From Prolixibacteraceae bacterium (GTDB lineage Bacteria; Bacteroidota; Bacteroidia; Bacteroidales; Prolixibacteraceae): a stretch of 39,739 nucleotides of DNA. Position numbers and translations under genes: made by a program. Positions 16,330 to 24,493 of the stretch are shown here, in pieces (positions within the stretch are counted from its first letter, which is position 1; the number at the start of each line of letters is the position of its first letter). The stretch is from NCBI GenBank assembly GCA_027858715.1, contig JAQICD010000234.1, forward strand, positions 1-39,739, given 5' to 3'. The notes below the pieces were generated by a model, which worked only from the letters and a program-made list of their open reading frames with translations, made no database searches and was not told the DNA's origin.

Positions 16330-16779
16330 ATGGGCATCAGTAAATATATAAGCAACGTAAAAACCGCAAACCACAACCATCAGGTGATTTACAATTATCT
16401 TTCAGATTTCAGAAATATTGCTGTTTTTTTCAATGAAAACACCCTGAATATGATTTCGCAACAGATACCCAAAGCATCAATAGAAAATTTCGAATCTGAC
16501 AGCGATAGTTGTAGCTTTACCATTACATCGTATGGCGAAGCCGGCCTCAGAATTACCGAACGCGAACCAACAAAAACCATAAAAATTAGCGGTGAAGGAA
16601 AAATACCTTTCGAGCTGTTTTTCTGGATTCAGATACTACCTGTTTCGGCTTATCAATCAAAAATACGACTTACCCTTCATGCTAATTTAAATGTGATGAT
16701 GAAAATGGTGGCAGACAAAAAACTGAAAGATGGATTGAATCAGCTTGCCGATGTTTTAACAAAGCTACCGTATCAATAA
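16330..16779 (+). CDS. SRPBCC-fold (START/polyketide-cyclase-like) small protein
   Basis: The protein is 149 residues from the ATG at 16330 (MGISKYISNVKTANHNHQVI). The frame is open 12 codons upstream but those codons lie against the pyrE terminator. The pattern of a first strand, two short helices (YNYLSDFRNIAVFF), a run of antiparallel strands (CSFTITSYGEAGLRITE, KTIKISGE, SKIRLTLHANLNVMM) and a long C-terminal helix (KLKDGLNQLADVL) fits the SRPBCC fold, which has a hydrophobic pocket. The ligand is unknown. It follows pyrE and ends 31 bp before the convergent birA. This neighbourhood recurs in Bacteroidota, suggesting a conserved but uncharacterised role. Confidence 0.7.
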   Translation: MGISKYISNVKTANHNHQVIYNYLSDFRNIAVFFNENTLNMISQQIPKASIENFESDSDSCSFTITSYGEAGLRITEREPTKTIKISGEGKIPFELFFWIQILPVSAYQSKIRLTLHANLNVMMKMVADKKLKDGLNQLADVLTKLPYQ

Positions 16780-16810
16780 AAACGGCCAATTTGTCACATG
16801 ACGTGAAAAA

Positions 16811-17554
16811 TCACAAAAAAATAACCTCTTTAAAATGATATGTGGACAAAGCCCCCGAAGTTTTCCTTATTTGTAATTGTCCTATTTCATTCACACCGGT
16901 TATTGTGCCTCTGTATGAGCCTTCGTTATCGCTGAATGCTGCCTCCGTGCCAAACCGGTACAAGCTATTGATGTAAGCACTGTTAACAGCCTCATCATCG
17001 CCCTCTTTAAGAAATTTATACCACTTATCAATGTGATCACAAAGCTTATTCACTACCTCGGGCAAATGAAACTTCCTTCCCGTGAGTTGAGCCAGGCTAA
17101 CCGGATTAGGGGCATTGCTCCGAAAAACGTTTTGGTTAACATTTATTCCGATGCCTGCTACCGACCAGCCAATGTTCATACCCATAATCGAATTCTCGAT
17201 TAGTATTCCGGCCACCTTCTTTTCTCCCACATATATGTCGTTGGGCCATTTCACTTTAACACCACCTGTGTAATCTGAAACACAGCCGGCCACACCTAGC
17301 GAAACAATCTTCGACAGCATAAACTGATGGTGTACAGGTAAAAATACCGGGTAAAATACGATGCTCACCAAAACATTAGCTCCTGCTTCGCTTTCCCAGA
17401 TGTTATTAACCTGTCCGCGCCCGCTGAACTGCTCGTTGGCCAGAACCAAAGTACCCTCAACAATGTTGCTGTTCCCGGCTATTTTAGTGGCATAGTTATT
17501 GGTTGAATCAATGCCACTTAATTTTATTATCTTTCTTCCTATTATTTCTGCCAT
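16811..17554 (-). CDS. birA: Biotin--[acetyl-CoA-carboxylase] ligase
   Basis: BirA activates biotin with ATP and attaches it to the carboxyl-carrier lysine of biotin enzymes. The protein has 247 residues and is catalytic-domain only, without the N-terminal DNA-binding domain of the E. coli protein, so it should not act as a repressor. The biotinyl-AMP loop is GRGQ in ANEQFSGRGQVNNIWES; the canonical GRGRxGR is altered to GRGQxxN here, as seen in other Bacteroidota. KWPNDIYVGEKKVAGILIE is split over the second active-site motif, and GIGINVNQ is also conserved. It diverges from rsfS over 59 bp, a compact two-way promoter region. Confidence 0.92.
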   Translation of the reverse strand: MAEIIGRKIIKLSGIDSTNNYATKIAGNSNIVEGTLVLANEQFSGRGQVNNIWESEAGANVLVSIVFYPVFLPVHHQFMLSKIVSLGVAGCVSDYTGGVKVKWPNDIYVGEKKVAGILIENSIMGMNIGWSVAGIGINVNQNVFRSNAPNPVSLAQLTGRKFHLPEVVNKLCDHIDKWYKFLKEGDDEAVNSAYINSLYRFGTEAAFSDNEGSYRGTITGVNEIGQLQIRKTSGALSTYHFKEVIFL

Positions 17555-17585
17555 AATTTCAGCGGAATAAATTAGGTAAATAAAT

Positions 17586-17593
17586 TAAATTTG
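17586..17593 (+). promoter_or_regulatory. Probable rsfS-ftsH promoter, -7 box
   Basis: TAAATTTG matches TAnnTTTG, 20 bases before the rsfS ATG, in the short gap shared with divergent birA. Confidence 0.5.
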
Positions 17594-17613
17594 CAGAATA
17601 TTGACACAAATAT

Positions 17614-17991
17614 ATGGAGAACATAAAAGAAACAAACGTTACCACTAATATTATTGATGCAATTGTCGAAGGAGTAAGAAGAAAAAAAGGACAGGAAATT
17701 ATCGACCTTGATCTTACTAAAATAGATTATTCTGAGTGTAATCACTTCATTGTTTGCCATGGCAGCTCAAATACACAAGCAGAAGCCATAGCTCATTCGA
17801 TTGAAGAAACTGTGAAAGAACTAACAGGACAAAGTGCCCTGCACACCGACGGTTACAGAAATGCTCAATGGATATTATTGGATTATATTGACATTATGGT
17901 GCACGTTTTTCAGGAGTCATGGAGAACTCATTACGATCTGGAATCACTATGGGCCGACGCACAGATAAAAAAATACAATTCAAAAAATTAA
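17614..17991 (+). CDS. rsfS: Ribosomal silencing factor RsfS
   Basis: The protein has 125 residues and belongs to the RsfS/Iojap family. It binds ribosomal protein uL14 and blocks joining of the subunits, damping translation in starvation. Typical sequence features are DLTKIDYSECNHFIVCHGSS, then QAEAIAHSIEE, the TDGYRNAQWILLDYIDIMVHVF block split across the core strands, and the final RTHYDLESLWADA. It is followed after 6 bp by ftsH, so the two form an operon. Confidence 0.93.
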   Translation: MENIKETNVTTNIIDAIVEGVRRKKGQEIIDLDLTKIDYSECNHFIVCHGSSNTQAEAIAHSIEETVKELTGQSALHTDGYRNAQWILLDYIDIMVHVFQESWRTHYDLESLWADAQIKKYNSKN

Positions 17992-17997
17992 CACACA

Positions 17998-20022
17998 ATG
18001 ACAGATACAAATAAAAACGAAAAGAAAACCGAAGGTAAAAACAACTCGACCAAAAATAAAGGTAGTTTCTCCGACAATTTCAAACCCAGAACGCCACAAG
18101 GTAAAGATGGAAAGCCAAAATTCAACATGCTTTACATTTATATTGCCCTTATGGTTATTTTGGGAATTAACTTTTTCACTTCGGGAAATAGTGCCGTAGA
18201 AACAACATGGCATGAGGTAAAAAGAACCATGATACAAAACGGCGATGTTGAAAAGATTGTTGTTTTAAATGGCGCAAAAGCCAATATTTATCTCAAAAAA
18301 GAAAGTTACCCTAAGTACAAAGAAAAACTGGGCTCTAGCTTTTCGAGTCCTGATATAAATGGCCCACATTTTTATTTCACCCTGGGTTCATACGATTCTT
18401 TTAATGAAAACCTCAACGAGGCTATAGCAGAATACAACCAGGAAGAAATTCCAATAAAAAATGATTCGACATACGACTGGAGCGGAATCTTTCAGATTTT
18501 GTTCCCTATTGCACTGCTTATTTTCTTCTGGTGGTTTATATTCAAGCGTATGAGCAAAGGAGGCGCCGGAGGCCCCGGTGGTGGTATTTTCAATGTTGGT
18601 AAATCGCAGGCAAAATTGTTCGATAAAGACCAAAAAGTAACTACCTCGTTTAAAGATGTAGCCGGTTTAGCCGAAGCCAAACAGGAAATAGAAGAAATCG
18701 TTTCATTCCTGAAAAATCCCGACCGATACACAAAACTAGGTGGTAAAATCCCCAAAGGCGCGCTGCTGGTTGGCCCTCCGGGAACGGGTAAAACCCTTTT
18801 AGCTCGTGCCGTTGCAGGCGAAGCACATGTGCCGTTTTTCTCCATGTCGGGTTCCGACTTTGTTGAGATGTTTGTAGGCGTTGGCGCTTCACGTGTTCGT
18901 GACCTGTTTAAGCAGGCAAAAGAAAAATCGCCGTGTATCGTATTCATCGACGAAATTGATGCAATCGGTCGCGCCCGTGGTAAAAACCCCAACATGGGCT
19001 CAAACGACGAACGCGAAAACACACTCAACCAACTACTTACCGAAATGGACGGCTTCGACACAAACTCGGGAGTCATCATTTTGGCAGCAACCAACCGTGC
19101 CGACATTCTCGACCGTGCCCTAATGCGTGCCGGCCGTTTCGACAGGCAAATTCACGTTGAACTGCCCGACCTTAACGAGCGAAAAGAAATATTCGAAGTT
19201 CACCTTAAACCGCTTACCATTTCAAAAAATATTGAAGTTGACTTCCTTTCGAAACAAACCCCTGGTTTTTCGGGTGCCGACATAGCAAATGTTTGCAACG
19301 AATCGGCTCTTATTGCAGCCCGCCGTGAGCACAAAGCAGTCGAAAAACAAGACTTTCTCGATGCTGTTGACCGCATTATAGGTGGCCTCGAGAAAAAGAA
19401 TAAAATTATTTCGGTTCAGGAAAAGAAAACAATCGCTTATCACGAAGCTGGACACGCTACTGTTAGCTGGTTGCTAAAACATGCTCACCCACTCGTGAAA
19501 GTCACAATAGTACCTCGCGGAAAGGCCTTAGGTGCAGCCTGGTATCTGCCTGAAGAACGCTCAATAACGACCAAAGAGCAAATGATGGACGAAATGAGCG
19601 CAACACTTGGCGGCCGAGCCGCTGAAGAAGTAACCTTCGGCAGTATTTCGTCGGGTGCACAAAACGATCTGGAGCGTATAACTAAACAAGCGTATGCCAT
19701 GGTTTGCTACTTCGGTATGAGCTCAAAAGTTGGAAACCTTAGCTTTTACGACTCATCAGGACAGGCCGACTACAGCTTTACCAAACCATACAGCGAAAAA
19801 ACCGCCGAATTAATCGACGATGAGATAAAATCGCTAATAGACGAAGCTTACATTAGAGCTAAAAAAGTACTTAAAGAGAACAAAGAAGGACATAAAATAC
19901 TTTCTGAGAGACTTCTAGAAAAAGAGGTGCTTTTTACCGAAGACCTTGAGCAAATTTTTGGCCAACGTCCCGGACATGACCACGAAAGCAAACATCTCGA
20001 ACCGGAAGAGCTGAAAAATTAA
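17998..20022 (+). CDS. ftsH: ATP-dependent zinc metalloprotease FtsH
   Basis: FtsH is a hexameric inner-membrane AAA+ protease that degrades membrane and unstable cytosolic proteins. The protein has 674 residues. Two membrane segments are at ~43-62 and ~160-182, flanking a periplasmic domain. Walker A GPPGTGKT is at 259-266, followed by Walker B ([12 protein letters not shown]) and the second region of homology ([19 protein letters not shown]). The zinc site is H482-E-A-G-H486. Before the first segment is a Lys/Asn-rich tail of about 40 residues typical of Bacteroidota FtsH. It is co-transcribed with rsfS and closed by a strong terminator. Confidence 0.96.
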   Translation: MTDTNKNEKKTEGKNNSTKNKGSFSDNFKPRTPQGKDGKPKFNMLYIYIALMVILGINFFTSGNSAVETTWHEVKRTMIQNGDVEKIVVLNGAKANIYLKKESYPKYKEKLGSSFSSPDINGPHFYFTLGSYDSFNENLNEAIAEYNQEEIPIKNDSTYDWSGIFQILFPIALLIFFWWFIFKRMSKGGAGGPGGGIFNVGKSQAKLFDKDQKVTTSFKDVAGLAEAKQEIEEIVSFLKNPDRYTKLGGKIPKGALLVGPPGTGKTLLARAVAGEAHVPFFSMSGSDFVEMFVGVGASRVRDLFKQAKEKSPCIVFIDEIDAIGRARGKNPNMGSNDERENTLNQLLTEMDGFDTNSGVIILAATNRADILDRALMRAGRFDRQIHVELPDLNERKEIFEVHLKPLTISKNIEVDFLSKQTPGFSGADIANVCNESALIAARREHKAVEKQDFLDAVDRIIGGLEKKNKIISVQEKKTIAYHEAGHATVSWLLKHAHPLVKVTIVPRGKALGAAWYLPEERSITTKEQMMDEMSATLGGRAAEEVTFGSISSGAQNDLERITKQAYAMVCYFGMSSKVGNLSFYDSSGQADYSFTKPYSEKTAELIDDEIKSLIDEAYIRAKKVLKENKEGHKILSERLLEKEVLFTEDLEQIFGQRPGHDHESKHLEPEELKN

Positions 20023-20057
20023 ACGAAGAAAAATAAAATTAGTTTTTCATATACATA

Positions 20058-20104
20058 AAACCTGGCAGATAGCAATTCTCAAAATCTGTCAGGTTTCTTT
20101 TTTT
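20058..20104 (+). terminator. Rho-independent terminator after ftsH
   Basis: A 13-bp stem: AAACCTGGCAGAT at 20058-20070 with ATCTGTCAGGTTT at 20084-20096 (one G-U pair), 13-base loop, then a C and seven T residues at 20098-20104. Textbook form, 35 bp after the ftsH stop. Confidence 0.85.
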
Positions 20105-20150
20105 ACACAAAAACTTATAAAAGACACCAATCAAAGGTGTATTCAATCTA

Positions 20151-20174
20151 ATATTTTTCTATATTGAAAAATAT
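20151..20174. repeat. A/T-rich inverted repeat before the DUF2007 gene
   Basis: ATATTTTTC and GAAAAATAT (9 perfect pairs, 6-base loop), 25 bp before the DUF2007 start. It is weak in RNA and could be an operator or chance in A/T-rich DNA. Confidence 0.3.
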
Positions 20175-20199
20175 ATTTCAACTTTAAAAGAAAAACATC

Positions 20200-20406
20200 A
20201 TGGAAAAAGATTGGAAACAAGTATTTTTGTCGGGCGAATTATATCAGGCAGAAATTGCAAAAGATTTATTAGAAAATAATGGCATTAATGCTGTTATCAT
20301 GAACCAGAAAGATTCATCATACAAAACATTTGGAAACATTGAAGTTTTTGTAAATGAAAAAGATGAAACAAAAGCATTAGAACTATTAAAAGAACTTAAA
20401 CATTGA
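20200..20406 (+). CDS. DUF2007 family small protein
   Basis: The protein has 68 residues. It matches the DUF2007 pattern: WKQVFLSGELYQAEIAKDLLENNGI (split), a central VIMNQKDSSY turn, then IEVFVNEKDETKALELLKEL. The fold is a ferredoxin-like beta-alpha-beta unit often called a putative signal-transducing protein, but no function is proven. Its TGA stop overlaps the TTG start of cdsA, implying coupled translation with phospholipid synthesis genes. Confidence 0.8.
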   Translation: MEKDWKQVFLSGELYQAEIAKDLLENNGINAVIMNQKDSSYKTFGNIEVFVNEKDETKALELLKELKH

Positions 20407-21230
20407 GAAAATTACTGGTACGCAGCATAACAGGATTAATATACATCGCACTCACAATAGTCAGTATATATGCAGGGAAATATGCTTTTGCATGTTTTTT
20501 TGGCATTATACTGGCATATTCGTTATTCGAGTTTTACCGATTATGTAAAAATGGTGGTTACAAACCTTATTATATTTTAGGAATAGCAACCACCTTATTT
20601 ATGTTTGTTGCTGTTTTTCTTTACGAAAATCAAATTGTTTCGCAACTCATATTTTTCGGACTGATACCACTTGTTATGCTGATGCCGGTTCTTGCACTGT
20701 TGCAAAAAGACTCTAAACCTGTTGTAAATATTGCTTTTACTATTTTGGGTATTGTTTATGTTGGCATTCCATTTTCGATATTAAATTTTATTATAACTCC
20801 ACTCGATCATACCCCTCTGACCCGTTTGCCGCATATTTTACTTATTCTATTTGTCATTTTGTGGGCCGCCGATTCGGGAGCGTACATAATAGGCAGTACT
20901 TTAGGTCGAAGAAAAATGATTGAATCGGTTTCACCATTAAAAACATGGGAAGGTGCAATTGGCGGACTAGTACTTGCCATTGCAGCCTCACTTATTATGT
21001 TCCATTTTTTCCACCCCATAGGAACTTTCCATGCAATTGCGATATCTATTTTAACAGTAATCGCCGGAACATTTGGAGATTTAACCGAATCGCTGATTAA
21101 ACGTAGTTTTGATGTAAAAGATACAGGTAATCTACTACCCGGTCATGGTGGTTTACTCGACAGGTTCGACAGCATGCTGTTTGCAGCACCAATTTTTTAT
21201 ATTTATATTTCACTGATTCTAAACTCGTAA
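20403..21230 (+). CDS. cdsA: Phosphatidate cytidylyltransferase
   Basis: CdsA makes CDP-diacylglycerol from phosphatidate and CTP in the inner membrane. The protein has 275 residues with about eight hydrophobic segments. The family signature is complete near the C-terminus: SLIKRSFDVKDTGNLLPGHG followed by GLLDRFD. The start is TTG at 20403 (MRKLLVRSITG), overlapping the upstream stop; homologues start at the same place, and there is no closer ATG. Genes for the following two steps toward phosphatidylethanolamine lie immediately downstream. Confidence 0.94.
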   Translation: MRKLLVRSITGLIYIALTIVSIYAGKYAFACFFGIILAYSLFEFYRLCKNGGYKPYYILGIATTLFMFVAVFLYENQIVSQLIFFGLIPLVMLMPVLALLQKDSKPVVNIAFTILGIVYVGIPFSILNFIITPLDHTPLTRLPHILLILFVILWAADSGAYIIGSTLGRRKMIESVSPLKTWEGAIGGLVLAIAASLIMFHFFHPIGTFHAIAISILTVIAGTFGDLTESLIKRSFDVKDTGNLLPGHGGLLDRFDSMLFAAPIFYIYISLILNS

Positions 21231-21232
21231 AG

Positions 21233-21889
21233 ATGAGAATACACAAGGAAGGCAGGTTACCCCTTTTGATTGTTGCAATCATCATCGTAGTGGTAAGTTA
21301 TGCTACCATAAAAATAACCCGCAACGAATATATTATTTACCCGGTATTACTGGCTTCGGTGTTATTTTATGCCTTTACATTATATTTTTTCAGGTATGTT
21401 TCACGTACCGAAATAAGCGATGAAAACGCAGTAATGGCTCCATGTGACGGCATAGTTGTGGTAATAGAACCCGCCTCCGAAACAGAATATCTGAATACAG
21501 AAACCATCCAGGTATCCATTTTCATGTCGCCCTTTGATGTGCACATGAACTGGTTTCCGGTTGCCGGAAAGATTTTATACAAAACCATGCACAAAGGCAA
21601 CCACCTGGCTGCATGGGCTCCAAAATCTTCAGAAATAAACGAGCGTTCAACAGTGGTTATTGATAATAAAAAAGGTGGACTGGTACTGGTTCGCCAAATT
21701 GCCGGAGCCATGGCCCGACGTGTTGTTTGCTATGCTAACGAAGCTGACTATGCTGAACAAAACGGTCACCTGGGATTCATTAAATTTGGTTCAAGAGTTG
21801 ATTTATTTCTGCCAACGGATGCAAACATTAAAGTTAAATTAAACGAACGGGTAAAAGGCACACAAACCGAAATCGCCCGTTTCTCTTAA
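21233..21889 (+). CDS. psd: Phosphatidylserine decarboxylase family protein
   Basis: Psd converts phosphatidylserine to phosphatidylethanolamine using a pyruvoyl group made by self-cleavage. The protein has 218 residues and is the short type common in Bacteroidota and archaea. Two membrane helices are at ~12-55. MSPFDVHMNWFPV and the cleavage motif FGSRVDLFLP are conserved, with G186-S187 as the predicted cleavage point giving a small pyruvoyl subunit. It lies 2 bp after cdsA and 4 bp before pssA. The order cdsA, psd, pssA is one operon. Confidence 0.93.
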   Translation: MRIHKEGRLPLLIVAIIIVVVSYATIKITRNEYIIYPVLLASVLFYAFTLYFFRYVSRTEISDENAVMAPCDGIVVVIEPASETEYLNTETIQVSIFMSPFDVHMNWFPVAGKILYKTMHKGNHLAAWAPKSSEINERSTVVIDNKKGGLVLVRQIAGAMARRVVCYANEADYAEQNGHLGFIKFGSRVDLFLPTDANIKVKLNERVKGTQTEIARFS

Positions 21890-21893
21890 TTAT

Positions 21894-22643
21894 ATGGAAC
21901 AACAAACAAAATGGTACGCTTTTTTCCCAAACCTGCTTACAGTTTTAAACTTGCTAAGTGGTGCAGTTGCCATATATTTTGCCCTAAACGACAATATTTT
22001 AGCTGCTGTTACACTTATGTTCGCAGGAGCTATTTTCGACTTTCTTGATGGCTTTGCTGCTCGCTTGCTTAAAGTTTCGGGCGAACTGGGCAAACAACTC
22101 GATTCGCTGGCCGATGTAGTAACATTTGGTGTTTTGCCCGGAGCTCTAATGTTCTCTATTCAAAGACACCTGATAACAGATTTTGCCTTTGTAAACCTAT
22201 CACCCTTAGAGTGGGCGTACATACTCTCACCGCTTTGTATCCCTGCACTTTCAGCTCTGCGACTGGCTAAATTCAACATCGACAGCCGCCAAACAAAATC
22301 ATTTATTGGTTTACCTACACCGGCCAATGCATTGCTTGTTGCCTCTATTGCATGGACAATAATACACCACCCCGGTTTCTTTCCCGGCTGGATAGCAAAC
22401 CCTCTCTCCATTTCAATTATAACAATCTTATTTGCAGTACTGTTGGTGTCCAACATTCCGATGTTTTCTCTTAAATTCTCATCATTATATCTAAAAGAAA
22501 ATATTATTCGCTATTTTTTTCTTTTTAGCTCATTAACGTTGATTGTAATCTTACAAATAACGGGAATATCGTTAGCCATAATCCTGTATGTAACGTTATC
22601 AATTATTCAAAATTTCACAAAAAGAAAAACAGAAAAAAAATGA
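21894..22643 (+). CDS. pssA: CDP-diacylglycerol--serine O-phosphatidyltransferase
   Basis: PssA joins serine to CDP-diacylglycerol, giving phosphatidylserine for Psd. The protein has 249 residues with several membrane spans. The CDP-alcohol phosphotransferase motif is intact: D-F-L-D-G-F-A-A-R then GELGKQLDSLAD, the DGxxARx8GxxxDxxxD pattern carrying the metal-binding Asp residues. FFPNLLTVLNLLSGAVA at the N-terminus is also typical. The start is ATG at 21894. Its TGA overlaps the ATG of a short downstream frame (ATGA). Confidence 0.94.
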   Translation: MEQQTKWYAFFPNLLTVLNLLSGAVAIYFALNDNILAAVTLMFAGAIFDFLDGFAARLLKVSGELGKQLDSLADVVTFGVLPGALMFSIQRHLITDFAFVNLSPLEWAYILSPLCIPALSALRLAKFNIDSRQTKSFIGLPTPANALLVASIAWTIIHHPGFFPGWIANPLSISIITILFAVLLVSNIPMFSLKFSSLYLKENIIRYFFLFSSLTLIVILQITGISLAIILYVTLSIIQNFTKRKTEKK

Positions 22644-22795
22644 CGATTGATGGTTTAATACACGCTTGTGAAAATGATAACGAGAAACACTCAATTCTGA
22701 ACCAACTATTAAAAAATACACCATCAAAAGGACGCATACATCGAGCCCCACATATGGTTAAGCATTATTGCATACCAGTTTGTGAATTTCATTAA
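22640..22795 (+). CDS. Short frame coupled to pssA, possibly a broken gene start
   Basis: A 51-codon frame starts with an ATG sharing ATGA with the pssA stop, the classic sign of translational coupling. It reads MTIDGLIHACENDNEKHSIL and then becomes Cys/His-rich without pattern before TAA. The first ~10 residues resemble the IDGHIH entry of amidohydrolases, and 240 bp downstream a decayed amidohydrolase C-terminus appears in another frame, so this may be its original start. That link is inference. As a free-standing protein it has nothing recognisable. Confidence 0.35.
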   Translation: MTIDGLIHACENDNEKHSILNQLLKNTPSKGRIHRAPHMVKHYCIPVCEFH

Positions 22796-23369
22796 AATAG
22801 GCCTTGCCCAAAAGGACATTAATTACAGTTGGTCAACAATTGTCAATAAAATAGAAGCTCAAAGATGCTCTTTACAATCAATGGACACTAAAAATAACGG
22901 AAAGATATATACTAAACTTTACACCAGACCCAACCCCGATATAAAAAACATATTCTCATCATTGGGGTTCAAAGAACGTCCTTTTGTTAGGAAATCAAAA
23001 GTGGTGACCCAACAATAATCCTCAATTTAGCTAATGACTGATATGCAGATGTTTGTGGAATTTTATTTGCAAGTTGGGTTAAGCAAAACTCCTAACTTGT
23101 TTATCGATTTATCTCCCATGCATGCCATCTCAGATGAACGGTTAAGTCGCACTATCGAAATATTTTCTCCCCGCTCAATTCTATATGGTTCTTCTTTCCC
23201 ATATGGATAAAATACCATTAATGATGACCGGGAAAAATTAGAAAAATTGGTTAAGGATTACAAGGACATTGATTTAATAATGGGCGAAAACTGGCACAAA
23301 ATTATTACCCAACAAAAAATCAATTCAACCAATACTGAAGTCTCCTATGCAACCAACTTGGTCGGATAA
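22782..23369 (+). pseudogene. Decayed gene; last third resembles an amidohydrolase
   Basis: One reading frame from 22782 to 23369 is broken by stops at 23016, 23028 and 23208. After the second stop it reads MFVEFYLQVGLSKTPNLFID, LSPMHAISDE, then RSILYGSSFPYG, TAA, and DREKLEKLVKDYKD, IMGENWHKII. That order (strand ending in a FIDLS motif, then RILFGSDFPYG, then GEN-A/W-xKLI) is the C-terminal third of the metal-dependent amidohydrolase (TIM-barrel) family. The Asp of GSDFP, a metal ligand in functional members, is Ser here, which agrees with loss of function. The upstream part (22782-23018, 78 codons) has no recognised motif. Total span from the pssA-coupled ATG to the end is ~730 bp, the size expected for a ~245-residue amidohydrolase. 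Confidence 0.55.
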
Positions 23370-23441
23370 AGAAAAGACTTCAAACCACTATTAAACATTC
23401 AAAATACATTACACTAAATTGCTTACACTTTTCACATGAGT

Positions 23442-24449
23442 TCAATCCTTCACACAGCGCACCGGTAAATAATTATCAGTTCGCGTAAGACCTTCTTTTA
23501 TACCGTTAAAAGAAGAAGAAATAAACCGGGATATTGCCATTCCCTGCAAATCGGTCTTTAATGTTGATGAATAAAAATTACTTGAATGAGTTACACCCAT
23601 GTATTCATTATTTTGCTTACTGAAATAGCCCCCGGGCAAAACATTAAAACCTGTTGCATTGCTCGAATTTTGTCCAGAATGGTTATTGAACAACAAACCT
23701 TTTAGAACTACTCCTATACTATCGCCCCTTAGTGCTTTTGTTGCAATATCAGCTTCGCTAACCCCAAGCGCGAGTTCAAGCTGCTGCCAATCTGCATCGG
23801 AGGGCAAACGCCACCCTTCGGGGCAAACGTTTAAAGCAGTTTCATAATTGTACAAATAACCGTAACGCGGATCGTTTTCGTATGATTCCCAGTATTGGGT
23901 ACCTTTATCCATAAGACAATGCCTCATGGAACCTTCGCCTGCATCGTAAGCCAGGTTTTGAGCCATCCATTGCTGGTCTCCTATAGTAATAACCGGATAT
24001 TGCTGCCCGTCGCGATCGTCTAGCAACATATTTACATCTTTGGTTTTAATTGTAAGTATATCGCTATACGTAAGCGACCGCCCCTGATCACTGTCATTAG
24101 GATCAAAATAAAGTCCCCACATAAATACACGTACATAATATTCTGTATTGGGCAATAAATTGTCCAGACTCATCATGTAATTTTCGGGGTTTTCTTTTGA
24201 CCAGTTACGAATCATTATTTTTTCGTCTTCAATATCAGGATCGCCAGTTGTATTATAGCATATACCAAAACTTTTGCTCTGATCGGTATTTGACCCATAA
24301 GAAGACACGTTGAACTCAACCATAGCAGAAGTATAGGTTACATACTTAACTTCAACTACTTCAAGAATTGCCGGTTCGTACTCAAAACTTGTGCATGCGT
24401 TAATATGGAGCATCAAATACAAAAATGTAATGTAATATAAGTATTTCAT
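23442..24449 (-). CDS. FISUMP-domain lipoprotein
   Basis: The protein has 335 residues with a lipoprotein signal (MKYLYYITFLYLMLHINAC, cleavage before Cys). Residues ~30-140 form an Fn3-like module (YTSAMVEFNVSSYG ... LLPNTEYYVRVFMWG). Residues ~145-335 are the Fibrobacter succinogenes major paralogous domain: DRDGQQYPVITIGDQQWMAQ is the entry, followed by NLAYD, CPEGWRLPSDADWQQLE, SSNATGFNVLPGG and the YLPVRCVKD ending. The domain is common on the surface of Bacteroidota and Fibrobacterota, related to C-type-lectin-like folds, with no proven ligand. It is the last gene of the TonB receptor operon, 44 bp after the 667-aa gene. Alternative role: surface adhesion or display. Confidence 0.8.
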   Translation of the reverse strand: MKYLYYITFLYLMLHINACTSFEYEPAILEVVEVKYVTYTSAMVEFNVSSYGSNTDQSKSFGICYNTTGDPDIEDEKIMIRNWSKENPENYMMSLDNLLPNTEYYVRVFMWGLYFDPNDSDQGRSLTYSDILTIKTKDVNMLLDDRDGQQYPVITIGDQQWMAQNLAYDAGEGSMRHCLMDKGTQYWESYENDPRYGYLYNYETALNVCPEGWRLPSDADWQQLELALGVSEADIATKALRGDSIGVVLKGLLFNNHSGQNSSNATGFNVLPGGYFSKQNNEYMGVTHSSNFYSSTLKTDLQGMAISRFISSSFNGIKEGLTRTDNYLPVRCVKD

Positions 24450-24493
24450 CTTAAATAGTATTTAAAGGGGGACAAAGCCCCCTTTTTATATAA

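Noticed and set aside
18492-19106. 204-codon frame antisense to ftsH
   Set aside because: It lies wholly within ftsH on the opposite strand, has Ser/Pro-rich composition typical of complement translation, and no family motif.
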